DNA of 64,000 nt from Serratia proteamaculans (GCF_013337185.1 NZ_SWDE01000004.1:423720-487719); one strand, 5' to 3'. Numbered from the stretch's first letter, positions 1 through 9,816 are shown. Made by a program: numbers and translations. The notes: generated by a model from the sequence alone, not told the origin.

Positions 1-13
1 TGTAATGAAAAAA

Positions 14-38
14 GGGCGCAGCATGCTGCGCCCTTATC
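14..38 (+). terminator. Rho-independent terminator, probably of aceF
   Basis: A GGGCGCAG/CTGCGCCC stem closes on a tiny loop and is followed by a short T run. The first bases of the window (tg-taa) fit the last codon and stop of aceF, the gene that precedes lpd in enterobacteria. That identity is inferred from synteny only. Confidence 0.6.
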
Positions 39-238
39 GCTTCAGTAGCAGTTTTGTCGGTTTTTGCACGACTCGACAAAATTGTTGAGACACGGGTCAC
101 TCGAACACGCTTTGCAGATTATTAACAATTCTGTAAACTGCTGTCGGTGTAAGCGTCCCGGTGGATGAAGGGCGTTATGAGATCGATTAGCTATAAAAAT
201 GACGTCTGACCCGCCGGACAATCAATTAAGAGGTCATG

Positions 239-1663
239 ATGAGTACTGAAATTAAAACTCAGGTCGTGGTACTTGGGGCGGGCCCGGCAGGTTACTCTGC
301 AGCCTTTCGTTGCGCTGACTTAGGTCTTGAAACCGTTCTGGTTGAACGTTATTCCACTCTGGGCGGGGTTTGCCTGAACGTGGGATGTATTCCTTCCAAA
401 GCCCTGTTGCACGTTGCCAAAGTGATCGAAGAAGCCAAAGCGCTGGCCGAACACGGCATCGTTTTCGGCGAGCCGAAAACTGACATCGACAAAGTGCGCG
501 TCTGGAAAGAAAAAGTCATCAATCAGCTGACCGGCGGTCTGGCTGGTATGGCTAAAGGCCGTAAAGTGAAAGTGGTTAACGGCCTGGGCAAGTTCACCGG
601 CGCTAACACCCTGGTTGTTGAAGGCGAAAATGGCCCAACCACCATCAACTTCGACAATGCCATCATTGCCGCAGGTTCCCGTCCGATCCAACTGCCATTC
701 ATTCCTCATGAAGACCCACGCGTGTGGGACTCTACCGATGCACTGGAACTGAAAACTGTCCCAGAGCGTCTGCTGGTTATGGGCGGCGGCATCATCGGCC
801 TGGAAATGGGCACCGTATACCATGCGTTGGGTTCACAGATTGACGTGGTCGAAATGTTTGACCAGGTGATCCCGGCTGCTGACAAAGACGTGGTGAAAGT
901 CTTCACCAAACGCATCAGCAAGCAGTTCAACCTGATGCTGGAAACCAAAGTGACCGCGGTAGAAGCCAAAGAAGACGGCATCTACGTCACTATGGAAGGC
1001 AAAAAAGCGCCTGCAGAACCACAGCGTTACGACGCGGTGCTGGTGGCTATCGGTCGTGTGCCGAACGGCAAACTGCTGGAAGCGGGTAAAGCCGGTGTTG
1101 AAGTTGACGAGCGTGGCTTCATCAACGTCGACAAACAGCTGCGCACCAACGTGCCGCACATCTTCGCTATCGGCGACATCGTCGGTCAACCGATGCTGGC
1201 GCACAAAGGCGTGCATGAAGGCCACGTTGCCGCTGAAGTTATCGCCGGCATGAAGCACTACTTCGACCCGAAAGTGATCCCATCGATCGCGTACACCGAG
1301 CCGGAAGTTGCCTGGGTGGGTCTGACCGAGAAAGAAGCGAAAGAGAAAGGCATCAGCTACGAAACTTCCACCTTCCCGTGGGCAGCTTCCGGCCGTGCTA
1401 TCGCTTCCGATTGTGCAGACGGCATGACCAAACTGATCTTCGACAAAGAAACTCACCGTATCATCGGTGGCGCGATTGTCGGCACCAACGGCGGCGAGCT
1501 GCTGGGTGAGATCGGTCTGGCTATCGAGATGGGTTGTGACGCAGAAGACATCGCGCTGACTATCCATGCTCACCCAACCCTGCACGAATCTGTAGGTTTG
1601 GCGGCTGAGATCTACGAAGGCAGCATCACCGACTTGCCTAACCCGAAAGCCAAGAAGAAGTAA
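239..1663 (+). CDS. lpdA: Dihydrolipoyl dehydrogenase (E3)
   Basis: Flavoprotein E3 that reoxidises dihydrolipoyl groups in pyruvate dehydrogenase, 2-oxoglutarate dehydrogenase and the glycine cleavage system, passing electrons to NAD+ in the cytosol. The 474-residue product has the FAD motif GAGPAGY near residue 13, the redox-active disulfide in GGVCLNVGC (Cys45/Cys50), the NAD-binding GGGIIGLE near 180, and the C-terminal HAHPTLHE catalytic His-Glu pair. Two ATGs are in tandem at 236 and 239; the second has the better distance from AGAGGT (229-234) and gives the known N-terminus MSTEIKTQ. The 200-bp gap upstream leaves room for a private promoter besides read-through from the pdh operon, as in E. 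coli. Near-identical to E. coli Lpd. Confidence 0.97.
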   Translation: MSTEIKTQVVVLGAGPAGYSAAFRCADLGLETVLVERYSTLGGVCLNVGCIPSKALLHVAKVIEEAKALAEHGIVFGEPKTDIDKVRVWKEKVINQLTGGLAGMAKGRKVKVVNGLGKFTGANTLVVEGENGPTTINFDNAIIAAGSRPIQLPFIPHEDPRVWDSTDALELKTVPERLLVMGGGIIGLEMGTVYHALGSQIDVVEMFDQVIPAADKDVVKVFTKRISKQFNLMLETKVTAVEAKEDGIYVTMEGKKAPAEPQRYDAVLVAIGRVPNGKLLEAGKAGVEVDERGFINVDKQLRTNVPHIFAIGDIVGQPMLAHKGVHEGHVAAEVIAGMKHYFDPKVIPSIAYTEPEVAWVGLTEKEAKEKGISYETSTFPWAASGRAIASDCADGMTKLIFDKETHRIIGGAIVGTNGGELLGEIGLAIEMGCDAEDIALTIHAHPTLHESVGLAAEIYEGSITDLPNPKAKKK

Positions 1664-1689
1664 TTCTGCTGGTTTGAACGGTTGATAAG

Positions 1690-1716
1690 CGGCTCCTGAA
1701 AAGGGGCCGTTTTTTT
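1690..1716 (+). terminator. Terminator of lpdA
   Basis: CGGCTCC/GGGGCCG stem (one G-T pair) followed by seven T residues, 27 bases after the lpdA stop codon. Confidence 0.85.
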
Positions 1717-1732
1717 ATGGATGACGTTCAGT

Positions 1733-1755
1733 AAAAGGCCGCTCAGTGAGCGGCC
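1733..1755 (-). terminator. Terminator of the 35-codon minus-strand gene
   Basis: GGCCGCTCACTGAGCGGCC is a perfect stem. Read on the minus strand it is followed by TTTT and lies directly downstream of the small ORF at 1762-1869, so it supports that ORF being a real transcript. Confidence 0.7.
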
Positions 1756-1761
1756 AGTAGC

Positions 1762-1869
1762 TTACTTGTTCTGGAATATCACATTCAGCGTCAGGTTGTT
1801 ACCGTTAACCGACCAACCCCCTTTGCTCACGCCAAACGCCGATCCCAGTACAATGAGCAGGATAAACAT
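1762..1869 (-). CDS. Putative 35-aa hydrophobic small protein
   Basis: A short ORF not recognised as a named family. It encodes a hydrophobic start (MFILLIVLGSAFGVSKGG) followed by WSVNGNNLTLNVIFQNK, which looks like a signal anchor or a short secreted peptide. Support is unusually good for its size: an AAGGGAG Shine-Dalgarno five bases before the ATG, and a perfect stem with a T run just past the stop. It points away from acnB and converges on lpdA. E. coli has yacH in this interval, and this is not yacH. Function unknown. Confidence 0.6.
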   Translation of the reverse strand: MFILLIVLGSAFGVSKGGWSVNGNNLTLNVIFQNK

Positions 1870-2210
1870 AGAACTCCCTTTCATTGCGCGATCCCTGTGG
1901 AACCACGACCACCGCGACTTCACCGGAAAAATCCCGGCGGAACAAGCGCTCGGTAGCGCCTGTATCGCAGTAGTTGCAGCACTGTTCTCAAGCCCGATGA
2001 CCGGCTGCTAAACCGGCAGAACAGACCCATCGAGAGAGTACCTAAAAACAGCAGTGATAACATTGTTTAGTTGATTTTTTGAACGATGTTGCGCACAATG
2101 CTTTGGCTCGGTAGCGCTTGTATCGTTCTTTAACGATGTAAGAAACCCGTGAGGTGCCTGCTAACACCGAACGGAACAAAAGAACCGCCTTTACGGCGGT
2201 TTTTTTGTGT
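1870..2210 (+). other. Gene-poor stretch with a 20-bp near-repeat
   Basis: No convincing larger gene. A 20-bp sequence, GCTCGGTAGCGC[C/T]TGTATCG, occurs at 1948-1967 and 2106-2125 with one mismatch. In both copies one frame reads LGSACI. In the second copy a 15-codon ORF (MLRTMLWLGSACIVL) precedes the terminator at 2183-2207. No Shine-Dalgarno was found for it. This may be a decayed small-peptide gene, a duplicated small RNA or unrelated sequence. Confidence 0.35.
2183..2207 (+). terminator. Orphan Rho-independent terminator
   Basis: AACCGCC/GGCGGTT stem with a TTTAC loop, followed by seven T residues. No annotated + strand gene precedes it after lpdA, which has its own terminator, so it probably ends a small unannotated transcript. 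Confidence 0.75.
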
Positions 2211-2378
2211 CTCCGGCTCTCAACTTTTGATCTTCACAAACAGTAACCATTGTAAATGTATGGCTATTGTGTTGTGCTCGTCAGGCTAAATCGTATTGCT
2301 TACCACACCCCGGCTGGCCTGTACCGCAGCCGATTACACTGTACTCAACGATTCAGCAAAGATTTAATGTTGCTTTTA

Positions 2379-2417
2379 TGTGAACGAATTAACAACCAAT
2401 TCAAATCCTGATATGCT
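2379..2417 (+). promoter_or_regulatory. acnB promoter with CRP-like site
   Basis: TGTGA-N6-TAACA (2379-2394) resembles the CRP consensus TGTGA-N6-TCACA with one mismatch. It is followed by an extended -10-like TGATATGCT ending at 2417. The spacing fits a class II CRP-dependent promoter. E. coli acnB is known to be CRP-activated; activity here is inferred. Confidence 0.5.
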
Positions 2418-2523
2418 GGCTGAGCGGAACCGGGCACTGTAACTTACAGTCCAGGACATCGACAGCAGTGCCCCGTCAGGATCAATGGCATCAACACCGT
2501 GCGCTAAACCCGGTTTGAAAATA

Positions 2524-2555
2524 TATACCCTACGGCTTTAAAGACGACGGGTATA
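2524..2555. repeat. Short palindromic repeat, TATACCC/GGGTATA
   Basis: TATACCC-N18-GGGTATA inverted repeat in the acnB leader. Ends and inner CTTTAAAG-like bases resemble the repeat ends at 8023, 13125 and 14946, so it looks like a minimal member of the same interspersed family. Confidence 0.5.
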
Positions 2556-2598
2556 AACGCCAGGCACAATAAATGACAATGAGAGCGAGGAGAATGTC

Positions 2599-5196
2599 GT
2601 GCTAGAAGAATACCGTAAGCACGTAGCCGAGCGTGCTGCAGAGGGCATCGTCCCTAAGCCGTTAGACGCCACCCAAATGGCAGCGCTGGTTGAATCATTA
2701 AAGAATCCGCCAAAAGGCGAAGAAGAATTCCTGTTAGACCTGCTGATTAACCGTGTACCCCCAGGCGTCGACGAAGCCGCCTATGTGAAAGCAGGTTTCC
2801 TGGCAGCCATCGCCAAAGGCGAAGCAACCTCTCCCCTGATTACCCCTGAGAAAGCCATTGAACTGCTGGGCACCATGCAGGGCGGCTATAACATTCATCC
2901 GCTGATTGACGCGCTGGATAACGAAAAATTGGCTGCGATTGCCGCCAAAGCGCTGTCCCATACGCTGCTGATGTTTGATAACTTCTACGACGTGGAAGAG
3001 AAAGCCAAGGCGGGTAACCCACACGCCAAACAGATTATGCAGTCCTGGGCCGATGCCGAGTGGTATCTGTCACGTCCGCAGTTGGCGGAAAAAATCACCG
3101 TTACCGTGTTCAAAGTCACCGGCGAAACCAATACCGATGATCTGTCACCGGCACCGGATGCCTGGTCGCGCCCGGATATCCCGCTGCACGCCCTGGCGAT
3201 GCTGAAAAACGAACGTGAAGGCATAGTGCCGGATCAGCCGGGCAGCGTTGGCCCGATCAAGCAAATCGAACTGCTTAACAAAAAAGGCTTCCCACTGGCC
3301 TACGTCGGTGACGTGGTCGGTACCGGTTCTTCCCGTAAGTCCGCCACCAACTCGGTGCTGTGGTTTATGGGCGACGACATCCCGCACGTGCCTAACAAGC
3401 GCGGCGGCGGTGTGGTACTGGGCGGTAAAATTGCGCCAATCTTCTTCAACACCATGGAAGATGCCGGTGCACTGCCGATTGAAGTGGACGTTAATGACCT
3501 GAACATGGGCGATGTGATCGACATTTACCCGTACAAAGGTGAAGTGCGTAACCATGAAACCGGTGAACTGATTGCCAACTTCGAACTGAAAACCGACGTG
3601 CTGCTCGACGAAGTGCGCGCCGGTGGCCGTATCCCACTGATCATCGGCCGTGGCCTGACCACCAAAGCGCGCGAATCTTTGGGTCTGCCGCACAGCGATG
3701 TGTTCCGCATTGCCAAAGAAGTGGCAGCCAGCAACAAAGGCTTCTCGCTGGCGCAGAAAATGGTTGGCCGCGCCTGTGGCGTTGCCGGCGTGCGTCCGGG
3801 GGAATACTGCGAGCCGAAGATGACCTCCGTCGGTTCTCAGGACACCACCGGTCCGATGACCCGTGACGAGCTGAAAGACCTGGCTTGCCTGGGCTTCTCC
3901 GCCGATCTGGTGATGCAGTCGTTCTGCCACACTGCCGCGTACCCGAAACCGGTTGATGTGACCACTCACCACACGCTGCCTGACTTTATCATGAACCGTG
4001 GTGGCGTATCGCTGCGCCCTGGCGACGGCGTTATCCACTCCTGGCTGAACCGTATGCTGCTGCCGGATACCGTGGGTACCGGTGGTGACTCCCACACCCG
4101 TTTCCCGATCGGCATTTCCTTCCCGGCGGGTTCAGGCCTGGTCGCCTTTGCGGCCGCCACCGGCGTGATGCCGCTGGATATGCCTGAGTCGGTGCTGGTG
4201 CGCTTCAAAGGTAAAATGCAGCCAGGTATCACGCTGCGCGACCTGGTGCATGCCATCCCTTACTACGCTATCCAGCAGGGTCTGCTGACGGTTGAGAAGA
4301 AGGGCAAGAAGAACATCTTCTCCGGCCGTATTCTGGAAATCGAAGGTTTGCCGGAGCTGAAAGTTGAGCAGGCGTTCGAACTGACCGACGCCTCCGCCGA
4401 GCGTTCCGCTGCCGGTTGTACCATCAAACTGGATAAGGCACCGATTGAAGAGTACCTGAACTCCAACATCGTACTGCTGAAGTGGATGATCTCCGAAGGC
4501 TATGGCGACCGCCGTACGCTGGAGCGTCGTATCCAGGGCATGCAGAAATGGCTGGCGGATCCGCAACTGCTGGAAGGCGATGCGGATGCAGAATACGCTG
4601 CGGTGATCGAGATCGATCTGGCAGAGATCACTCAGCCAATCCTGTGCGCACCAAACGATCCGGATGATGCGCGTCTGCTGTCTGATGTGGCCAACAGCAA
4701 GATTGATGAAGTGTTCATCGGCTCTTGCATGACCAACATCGGTCACTTCCGTGCCGCCGGTAAGTTGCTGGATCAGCACAAGGGCCAGTTGCCGACCCGT
4801 CTGTGGGTGGCTCCGCCAACCAAGATGGACGCAGCTCAGTTGACCGAAGAAGGCTACTACAGCGTATTCGGCAAGAGCGGGGCACGCATCGAGATCCCGG
4901 GTTGTTCACTGTGCATGGGTAACCAGGCGCGTGTGGCCGACGGCGCGACGGTAGTTTCCACCTCTACCCGTAACTTCCCGAACCGTTTGGGTACTGGCGC
5001 TAACGTGTATCTGGCTTCTGCAGAACTGGCGGCGGTGGCTTCATTGCTGGGCCGTCTGCCAACGCCGGACGAGTACCAGACGTACATGGCACAGGTCGAT
5101 AAATCTGCGGCGGATACCTACCGCTATCTGAACTTTGACCAACTGGGTCAGTACACTGAAAAAGCCGACGGCGTGATCTTCCAAACCGCTGTTTAA
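2599..5196 (+). CDS. acnB: Aconitate hydratase B
   Basis: Main TCA-cycle aconitase, interconverting citrate and isocitrate; in this family also 2-methylisocitrate dehydration, and the apo-form can bind mRNA. The 865-residue product matches the AcnB length, with the HEAT-like N-terminal domain (about 1-160), the swivel domain, and three catalytic domains. The [4Fe-4S] cluster cysteines are in SCMTNIGH (about 710) and GCSLCMGN (about 769 and 772). The start is GTG, giving [16 protein letters not shown] as in E. coli, and is preceded by GCGAGGAG. It has its own CRP-like promoter and a terminator after the stop, so it is monocistronic. Confidence 0.97.
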   Translation: MLEEYRKHVAERAAEGIVPKPLDATQMAALVESLKNPPKGEEEFLLDLLINRVPPGVDEAAYVKAGFLAAIAKGEATSPLITPEKAIELLGTMQGGYNIHPLIDALDNEKLAAIAAKALSHTLLMFDNFYDVEEKAKAGNPHAKQIMQSWADAEWYLSRPQLAEKITVTVFKVTGETNTDDLSPAPDAWSRPDIPLHALAMLKNEREGIVPDQPGSVGPIKQIELLNKKGFPLAYVGDVVGTGSSRKSATNSVLWFMGDDIPHVPNKRGGGVVLGGKIAPIFFNTMEDAGALPIEVDVNDLNMGDVIDIYPYKGEVRNHETGELIANFELKTDVLLDEVRAGGRIPLIIGRGLTTKARESLGLPHSDVFRIAKEVAASNKGFSLAQKMVGRACGVAGVRPGEYCEPKMTSVGSQDTTGPMTRDELKDLACLGFSADLVMQSFCHTAAYPKPVDVTTHHTLPDFIMNRGGVSLRPGDGVIHSWLNRMLLPDTVGTGGDSHTRFPIGISFPAGSGLVAFAAATGVMPLDMPESVLVRFKGKMQPGITLRDLVHAIPYYAIQQGLLTVEKKGKKNIFSGRILEIEGLPELKVEQAFELTDASAERSAAGCTIKLDKAPIEEYLNSNIVLLKWMISEGYGDRRTLERRIQGMQKWLADPQLLEGDADAEYAAVIEIDLAEITQPILCAPNDPDDARLLSDVANSKIDEVFIGSCMTNIGHFRAAGKLLDQHKGQLPTRLWVAPPTKMDAAQLTEEGYYSVFGKSGARIEIPGCSLCMGNQARVADGATVVSTSTRNFPNRLGTGANVYLASAELAAVASLLGRLPTPDEYQTYMAQVDKSAADTYRYLNFDQLGQYTEKADGVIFQTAV

Positions 5197-5219
5197 GTCG
5201 CTATATTGCGCAACTGTTT

Positions 5220-5250
5220 AACGGGAGGCCTTGGCCTCCCGTTTTATTTT
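5220..5250 (+). terminator. Terminator of acnB
   Basis: ACGGGAGGCC/GGCCTCCCGT stem with a two-base loop followed by TTTTATTTT. Confidence 0.9.
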
Positions 5251-5335
5251 TCTCAGTTGCCAACTTTGCGAGCGCTCACTGAGTTAGTCATGAATTAATG
5301 TTTACACTAAGAGAAAGGGCTCAGGAGGGCGTGCT

Positions 5336-5698
5336 ATGGATTACGAATTTCTGCGTGACGTGACCGGACAGGTGATCGTCAGATTTTCGATGGGGCATGA
5401 GGTCATTGGCCACTGGATCAACGAAGAACTCAAAGGCGATTTTAACCTGCTGGATCGCATTGAAGCCGGTGCGGCGGAAGTGAAAGGCAGTGAGCGTCAA
5501 TGGCAATTGGAAGGCCATGAATACACGCTGCTGATGGACGGTGAAGAAGTGATGATCCGTGCCAATCTGCTGGAGTTTGAAGGCGAAGAGATGGAGGAGG
5601 GGATGAATTATTATGACGAAGAAAGCCTCTCATTCTGCGGCGTCGAAGATTTCCTGCAGGTGCTGAAGGCCTACCGTTCTTTTATGCTGAATTACTAA
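5336..5698 (+). CDS. yacL: UPF0231 family protein YacL
   Basis: A 120-residue acidic cytosolic protein of the UPF0231 family, function unknown. It begins [12 protein letters not shown] and ends in [12 protein letters not shown], characteristic of YacL, and follows acnB as in E. coli. The ATG has an AGGAGGG site seven to eight bases upstream. It carries many Glu and Asp residues, including the run [17 protein letters not shown] near residues 80-96. It converges with speD across a shared terminator. Confidence 0.93.
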   Translation: MDYEFLRDVTGQVIVRFSMGHEVIGHWINEELKGDFNLLDRIEAGAAEVKGSERQWQLEGHEYTLLMDGEEVMIRANLLEFEGEEMEEGMNYYDEESLSFCGVEDFLQVLKAYRSFMLNY

Positions 5699-5703
5699 GC
5701 GTA

Positions 5704-5723
5704 GGGTGCGGCATGCCGCACCC
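5704..5723. terminator. Bidirectional hairpin between yacL and speD
   Basis: GGGTGCGGCATGCCGCACCC is a perfect 20-bp palindrome in the 33-bp convergent gap, suited to stopping transcripts from both sides, although T runs are poor. Confidence 0.65.
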
Positions 5724-5731
5724 GTTACTTA

Positions 5732-6526
5732 TCACAGATGCGGAATATTGCGGCCGTAATAGATTTCCTGCATCTCTTTCCACAGCAGATCGGTAATCTC
5801 TTTACGTTCGGCGGCACTCAGCGCATCCGGTTTGGCATTAAACAGGTAGTGCTTCAGATCGAAATCCTTCAGCAACATCTTGGTATGGAAGATGTTCTCC
5901 TGGTAAACATTCACGTCCATCATGTGGTACAGCGACTTCATATCATCAGACATAAAGTTCTGGATCGAGTTGATCTCATGATCGATGTAATGCTTCACGC
6001 CGTTCACGTCGCGGGTAAAGCCGCGCACGCGGTAATCCATGGTAACGATGTCGGATTCCAACTGGTGGATCAGGTAATTCAGCGCTTTAAGCGGTGAAAT
6101 CACGCCGCAGGTCGACACTTCGATATCGGCGCGGAAAGTGCACAGACCGCCTTCCGGATGGCTCTCCGGATAGGTGTGAACGCAGATGTGGCTCTTGTCC
6201 AGGTGCGCAACCACGGTTTTTGACAGTGGGCCAGGATGCTCCGAGGTATCGACATCGTTCGGATCAACCGGTTCTTCACTGACCAGAATGGTGACGCTGG
6301 CACCCTGAGGTTCATAGTCCTGACGGGCGATGTTCAGAATATTGGCGCCAATGATCGAGCAGGTCTCGCTCAGGATCTCGGTCAGGCGATTGGCGTTGTA
6401 TTGTTCGTCAATGTAGGCGATATAGCCAGCGCGGTCGTCCGCGGTTTTGGCGTAACAAATATCGTAAATACAAAAACTCAGGCTCTTGGTCAGGTTGTTG
6501 AAGCCGTGCAGTTTTAGCTTATGCAA
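5732..6526 (-). CDS. speD: S-adenosylmethionine decarboxylase proenzyme
   Basis: Makes decarboxylated SAM, the aminopropyl donor for spermidine. The 264-residue proenzyme self-cleaves at Lys111-Ser112 in LDKSHICV, producing the pyruvoyl cofactor from Ser112. The start codon is TTG, as in E. coli, and reads (M)[11 protein letters not shown]. It is preceded by AAAGGAGGTGAA, an almost perfect Shine-Dalgarno that compensates for the weak codon. It follows speE by 27 bp on the same strand, so speE-speD form one operon. Confidence 0.96.
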   Translation of the reverse strand: MHKLKLHGFNNLTKSLSFCIYDICYAKTADDRAGYIAYIDEQYNANRLTEILSETCSIIGANILNIARQDYEPQGASVTILVSEEPVDPNDVDTSEHPGPLSKTVVAHLDKSHICVHTYPESHPEGGLCTFRADIEVSTCGVISPLKALNYLIHQLESDIVTMDYRVRGFTRDVNGVKHYIDHEINSIQNFMSDDMKSLYHMMDVNVYQENIFHTKMLLKDFDLKHYLFNAKPDALSAAERKEITDLLWKEMQEIYYGRNIPHL

Positions 6527-6553
6527 TTTGGTTCACCTCCTTTATCTTCTCGC

Positions 6554-7417
6554 TTAACGTGAAACGTTCAGTGCGTCGAGCAAATACTGTGGCAGAGCAA
6601 AGCTGCCCGCGTGAATTGCCGGGTTGTAATAACGACAGTTTAGGCCGCTTTGATGAAAGCGATGTTGCAGCGTTGGCAGATCAAGCTGGCGCAGTGCCGG
6701 ATCCTGGCTCGCCCAGGCGAAGGTCATGATGCCGCCGTAATAGGTCGGGATCGCCGCCTGATAGAAGCTGACGTCGTTGAAGTACTGGCTCAGTCTGGTG
6801 TGACTGTTGACCGCTTCGTCTTGTTGCAGGAAGCACACGCCGTTCTGCGCAACAAAAATGCCGCCGTCGTTCAGGCAGCGGGCGCAGCCTTCATAGAATG
6901 CCGAGGTGAACAGACTTTCGCCGGGGCCGATGGGATCGGTACAGTCAGAGATAATCACATCGAATTTTTCATCGGTCTGATTAACAAAGTTGACGCCGTC
7001 GTCGATCACCAGCTTGAAGCGTGGGTCATCGTAAGCACCGGCATTGTGGTTTGGCAGATATTGGCGGCAGAATTCGACCACGCCGGCGTCGATCTCAACC
7101 ATAGTGATCTGCTCTACGCCCTGATGGCGGCTGACTTCGCGCAGCATGGCACCGTCGCCACCACCGATGATCAGCACCTTCCTGGCCTGGCCGTGGGCCA
7201 GCAGCGGGATGTGGGTCATCATTTCGTGATAAATGAACTCATCGCGCTCGGTGGTTTGCACCACGCCGTCGAGCGCCATCACGCGCCCCAGAACCGGGTT
7301 TTCAAAAATCACCAAATCCTGATGCTCGGTCTTCTCACGATACAGCACGTTCTCTACCGAGAAGTACTGGCCGAAGTTGGCATGCAGTGTTTCATACCAA
7401 ATTTCTTTCTGGGTCAT
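6554..7417 (-). CDS. speE: Spermidine synthase
   Basis: Transfers the aminopropyl group from decarboxylated SAM to putrescine. The product is 287 residues from the chosen ATG ([17 protein letters not shown]), which aligns with the E. coli N-terminus. A longer frame to 7489 is open but would add 24 residues not found in the family. Rossmann-type motif [10 protein letters not shown] and the catalytic aspartate in [12 protein letters not shown] are present. The operon with speD ties this to speA/speB further right in the window, which supply putrescine. Confidence 0.96.
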   Translation of the reverse strand: MTQKEIWYETLHANFGQYFSVENVLYREKTEHQDLVIFENPVLGRVMALDGVVQTTERDEFIYHEMMTHIPLLAHGQARKVLIIGGGDGAMLREVSRHQGVEQITMVEIDAGVVEFCRQYLPNHNAGAYDDPRFKLVIDDGVNFVNQTDEKFDVIISDCTDPIGPGESLFTSAFYEGCARCLNDGGIFVAQNGVCFLQQDEAVNSHTRLSQYFNDVSFYQAAIPTYYGGIMTFAWASQDPALRQLDLPTLQHRFHQSGLNCRYYNPAIHAGSFALPQYLLDALNVSR

Positions 7418-7527
7418 GTGCGGGGACTCCGTAATAACAGCCATGAAAAATTGGCGCAACATCATAGCTAACTCTGCCTGGTGATGCACGGCTGAATTTC
7501 AAACAGAGGTAGCGCAAGGCGGGGGGA

Positions 7528-7878
7528 TTAGTTGGCGTAGGCCAGCAGGCTTAGCGAGTCGCGCGCCAGGGATTTGCACTTGTTGGGGGTAGGGATGGCG
7601 ATCCCGCTGAGATCGCGATAGCTGTCTTCACCCAGCGCCTTCATATTAAAACTATTATAGTTGGTCAGATCCCAACGGTTTTGCTGAGCGAAATAAACGA
7701 TGGCGCGCTTGATTTGTGCATTGGGCAAGTCGTTGTAGCCGCAGTCATTTTTCAAATAAATAAAGACCGCCGTCAGATCGGCCAGATCTTCCGCTTCAGA
7801 CTCATTCAGCGCCAGACTGGCGTTGGAGAACCCCAGCATGGTGAGCAACAGCACCAGTAACGTTGTTTTTTTCATCAT
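7528..7878 (-). CDS. yacC: Exported YacC family protein
   Basis: A 116-residue protein with a clear signal peptide (MMKKTTLLVLLLTMLGFSNASLA, cleavage after about residue 23). The mature part closely follows E. coli YacC (ESEAEDLADLTAVF, DSYRDLSGI, ARDSLSLLAY). The fold is related to PulS/OutS-type pilotins by family assignment, but no type II secretion genes are nearby. Two conserved Cys (in NDCGY and NKCKS) could form a disulfide. Located 110 bp upstream of speE on the same strand, so read-through is possible. Either of the two leading Met codons could be the start. Confidence 0.88.
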   Translation of the reverse strand: MMKKTTLLVLLLTMLGFSNASLALNESEAEDLADLTAVFIYLKNDCGYNDLPNAQIKRAIVYFAQQNRWDLTNYNSFNMKALGEDSYRDLSGIAIPTPNKCKSLARDSLSLLAYAN

Positions 7879-7942
7879 GAAAATAGACCTGTTTATTGTC
7901 CACAGACGTTATCACACTTGCCTGTAAAGGCACCAAATTTTA

Positions 7943-7956
7943 TTACCTGCAGGTAA
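7943..7956. promoter_or_regulatory. 14-bp perfect palindrome in the yacC-cueO gap
   Basis: TTACCTGCAGGTAA lies between the divergent yacC and cueO genes, just upstream of the CueR-type promoter. It is an operator candidate; no binder can be named. Confidence 0.35.
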
Positions 7957-7975
7957 CATAACCGGCAGCAAAGGC

Positions 7976-8006
7976 TTGACCTTCCGCTAAGGGGAGGGTT
8001 TAGGCT
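7976..8006 (+). promoter_or_regulatory. CueR-type promoter of cueO
   Basis: -35 TTGACC (7976-7981) and -10 TAGGCT (8001-8006) are separated by 19 bp, the elongated spacer typical of MerR-family promoters. The spacer holds the dyad ACCTTCC...GGGAGGGT, matching known CueR boxes at copA/cueO. Cu(I)-responsive activation is inferred. Confidence 0.85.
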
Positions 8007-8022
8007 GTGAACAGATCAATCT

Positions 8023-8075
8023 ATACCCATACTCTTTCAAGTTGCAGTGCAGCTTGTGCCGCATTAAGTGCCGAT
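8023..8075. repeat. Partial interspersed repeat in the cueO leader
   Basis: ATACCCATACTCTTTCAAG followed by TTGCAG resembles one end of the 200-bp element at 14946-15144. It lies in the cueO 5' untranslated region between promoter and ribosome binding site. The right boundary is uncertain. Confidence 0.45.
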
Positions 8076-8096
8076 CACTGAAAAAGGGAGTCAGCG

Positions 8097-9716
8097 ATGT
8101 TACGCCGTGATTTTATCAAATTGACCGCTGCGCTGGGCGCGGCAAGTGCTTTACCTCTGTGGAGTCGGGGCGTGTGGGCCGCCGAGCTGCCGGCGTTGCC
8201 GATCCCGCCACTGCTGATGCCGGACGCTCAAGGGAACATTGCGCTGGCGCTGCAAACCGGCGAAATGAACTGGCTGCCGGGCAAGGCGACCCAAACCTGG
8301 GGAGTTAATGGGGCGTTATTGGGCCCTGCGGTGCGATTGCAACGCGGTAAACCGGTGACGGTGGATATTCGCAATGGCTTGCCGGAGGCCAGTACCGTTC
8401 ATTGGCACGGCCTGGAAATCCCCGGTGACGTTGATGGCGGCCCGCAGGCACTGATTCAGCCAGGCACCACGCGCAGGGTGCAATTCACGGTCGAACAGCC
8501 CGCAGCCACCTGCTGGTTCCATCCGCACACTCACGGCAAGACGGGTCATCAGGTGATGATGGGTTTGGCGGGGCTGGTTCTGCTGGAAGACGACGAGAGC
8601 AGCAAGCTGCCGCTGCCTAAAACCTGGGGACAGGATGATATTCCGGTGATCCTGCAGGACAAACGGTTGGGTAAAGATGCACAGATTGAATACCAACTGG
8701 ACGTAATGAGTGCTGCAGTCGGCTGGTTCGGTGACCGCATGTTCACCAATGGCGCCCAGTATCCACGACATGTGGCCCCGCGCGGTTGGCTGCGCTTACG
8801 ATTCCTCAACGGTTGTAACGCGCGTTCATTGAATCTGGCAACCAGCGATCATCGTCCGCTCTACGTGATCGCCAGCGACGGCGGTTTTTTGGCCGAGCCG
8901 GTCAAGCTGACCGAACTGCCGATGCTGATGGGGGAACGCTTTGAAGTGCTGGTGGATGCCTCCGACGGCAAGCCCTTCGATATTGTCACGCTGCCGGTTA
9001 AACAGATGGGCATGACGCTGGCTCCGTTCGACCAGCCGCTGCCGGTATTACATATTCAGCCTTCACTGGCGCAGGGTATCAAGACCATGCCGGACAGCCT
9101 GGTCAAACTGCCGGCATTACCGGCGGTGAGCGGGATCCAGGAGCGCTGGCTGCAACTGATGATGAATCCGCAGTTGGATAAGCTGGGTATGCAGGCGCTG
9201 ATGGATCGTTACGGTCATCAGGCCATGGCCGGCATGAGCATGGATCACGGCAGCATGCCTAAAGACGGTGGTGATATGGCCGGCATGAAAGGCATGGATC
9301 ACGGCAGTATGAAGGGGATGGACCACGGCAATATGAAAGGGATGGATCAGGGTGCCAAGCCGTTCGACTTCAGCCATGGCAATATGATCAACGGTAAGGC
9401 CTTCGACATGACCAAGCCGATGTTTGAGGCCAAGCGCGGCAAATACGAAAAATGGACCATTTCGGGTGAGGGCGACATGATGCTGCATCCGTTCCATATT
9501 CACGGCACCCAGTTCCGCATCCTGTCGGAAAACGGCAAACCCCCGGCGGCTCACCGCAGCGGCTGGAAAGACACCGTGCGGGTCGAAGGTTGGCGCAGTG
9601 AAGTGCTGGTACGCTTCGATCACCCGGCCAATAGCGATCATGCCTATATGGCCCACTGCCACCTGTTGGAACATGAAGATACCGGCATGATGCTGGGCTT
9701 TACCGTAACCGACTGA
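8097..9716 (+). CDS. cueO: Multicopper oxidase CueO
   Basis: Periplasmic cuprous oxidase that detoxifies Cu(I). The 539-residue precursor opens with a Tat signal ([18 protein letters not shown]). Copper ligands of all three cupredoxin domains are visible: [24 protein letters not shown] and the C-terminal [13 protein letters not shown] holding the type 1 copper. A Met/His-rich insert at about residues 376-420, with repeated [13 protein letters not shown], is the flexible copper-recruiting segment of CueO. A strong AAAGGGAG site precedes the ATG. Expression is predicted to be CueR/copper-controlled from the promoter at 7976-8006. In E. coli gcd lies between cueO and hpt; here it is missing. Confidence 0.96.
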   Translation: MLRRDFIKLTAALGAASALPLWSRGVWAAELPALPIPPLLMPDAQGNIALALQTGEMNWLPGKATQTWGVNGALLGPAVRLQRGKPVTVDIRNGLPEASTVHWHGLEIPGDVDGGPQALIQPGTTRRVQFTVEQPAATCWFHPHTHGKTGHQVMMGLAGLVLLEDDESSKLPLPKTWGQDDIPVILQDKRLGKDAQIEYQLDVMSAAVGWFGDRMFTNGAQYPRHVAPRGWLRLRFLNGCNARSLNLATSDHRPLYVIASDGGFLAEPVKLTELPMLMGERFEVLVDASDGKPFDIVTLPVKQMGMTLAPFDQPLPVLHIQPSLAQGIKTMPDSLVKLPALPAVSGIQERWLQLMMNPQLDKLGMQALMDRYGHQAMAGMSMDHGSMPKDGGDMAGMKGMDHGSMKGMDHGNMKGMDQGAKPFDFSHGNMINGKAFDMTKPMFEAKRGKYEKWTISGEGDMMLHPFHIHGTQFRILSENGKPPAAHRSGWKDTVRVEGWRSEVLVRFDHPANSDHAYMAHCHLLEHEDTGMMLGFTVTD

Positions 9717-9735
9717 TCAACCCACGCGGGAAAAA

Positions 9736-9759
9736 CTGGCGGCGCACTCGCGTCGCCAG
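9736..9759. terminator. Hairpin after cueO
   Basis: CTGGCGGCG/CGTCGCCAG stem 19 bases past the cueO stop. No T run follows, so it may end or stabilise the cueO message rather than be a classical terminator. Confidence 0.45.
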
Positions 9760-9816
9760 CGGCTTCAGGCTATGCTAAACTCTGCGCCCTTCTTCCGGCA
9801 ACTGACCTGAAAACCT

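Noticed and set aside
1721..2011. 96-codon + strand frame after lpdA
   Set aside because: Runs through the lpdA terminator and antisense to the better supported 35-aa ORF; no ribosome site; composition not protein-like.
9117..9674. Long His-rich frame antisense to cueO
   Set aside because: Produced by the Met/His-rich repeat of cueO on the other strand; no start signals.
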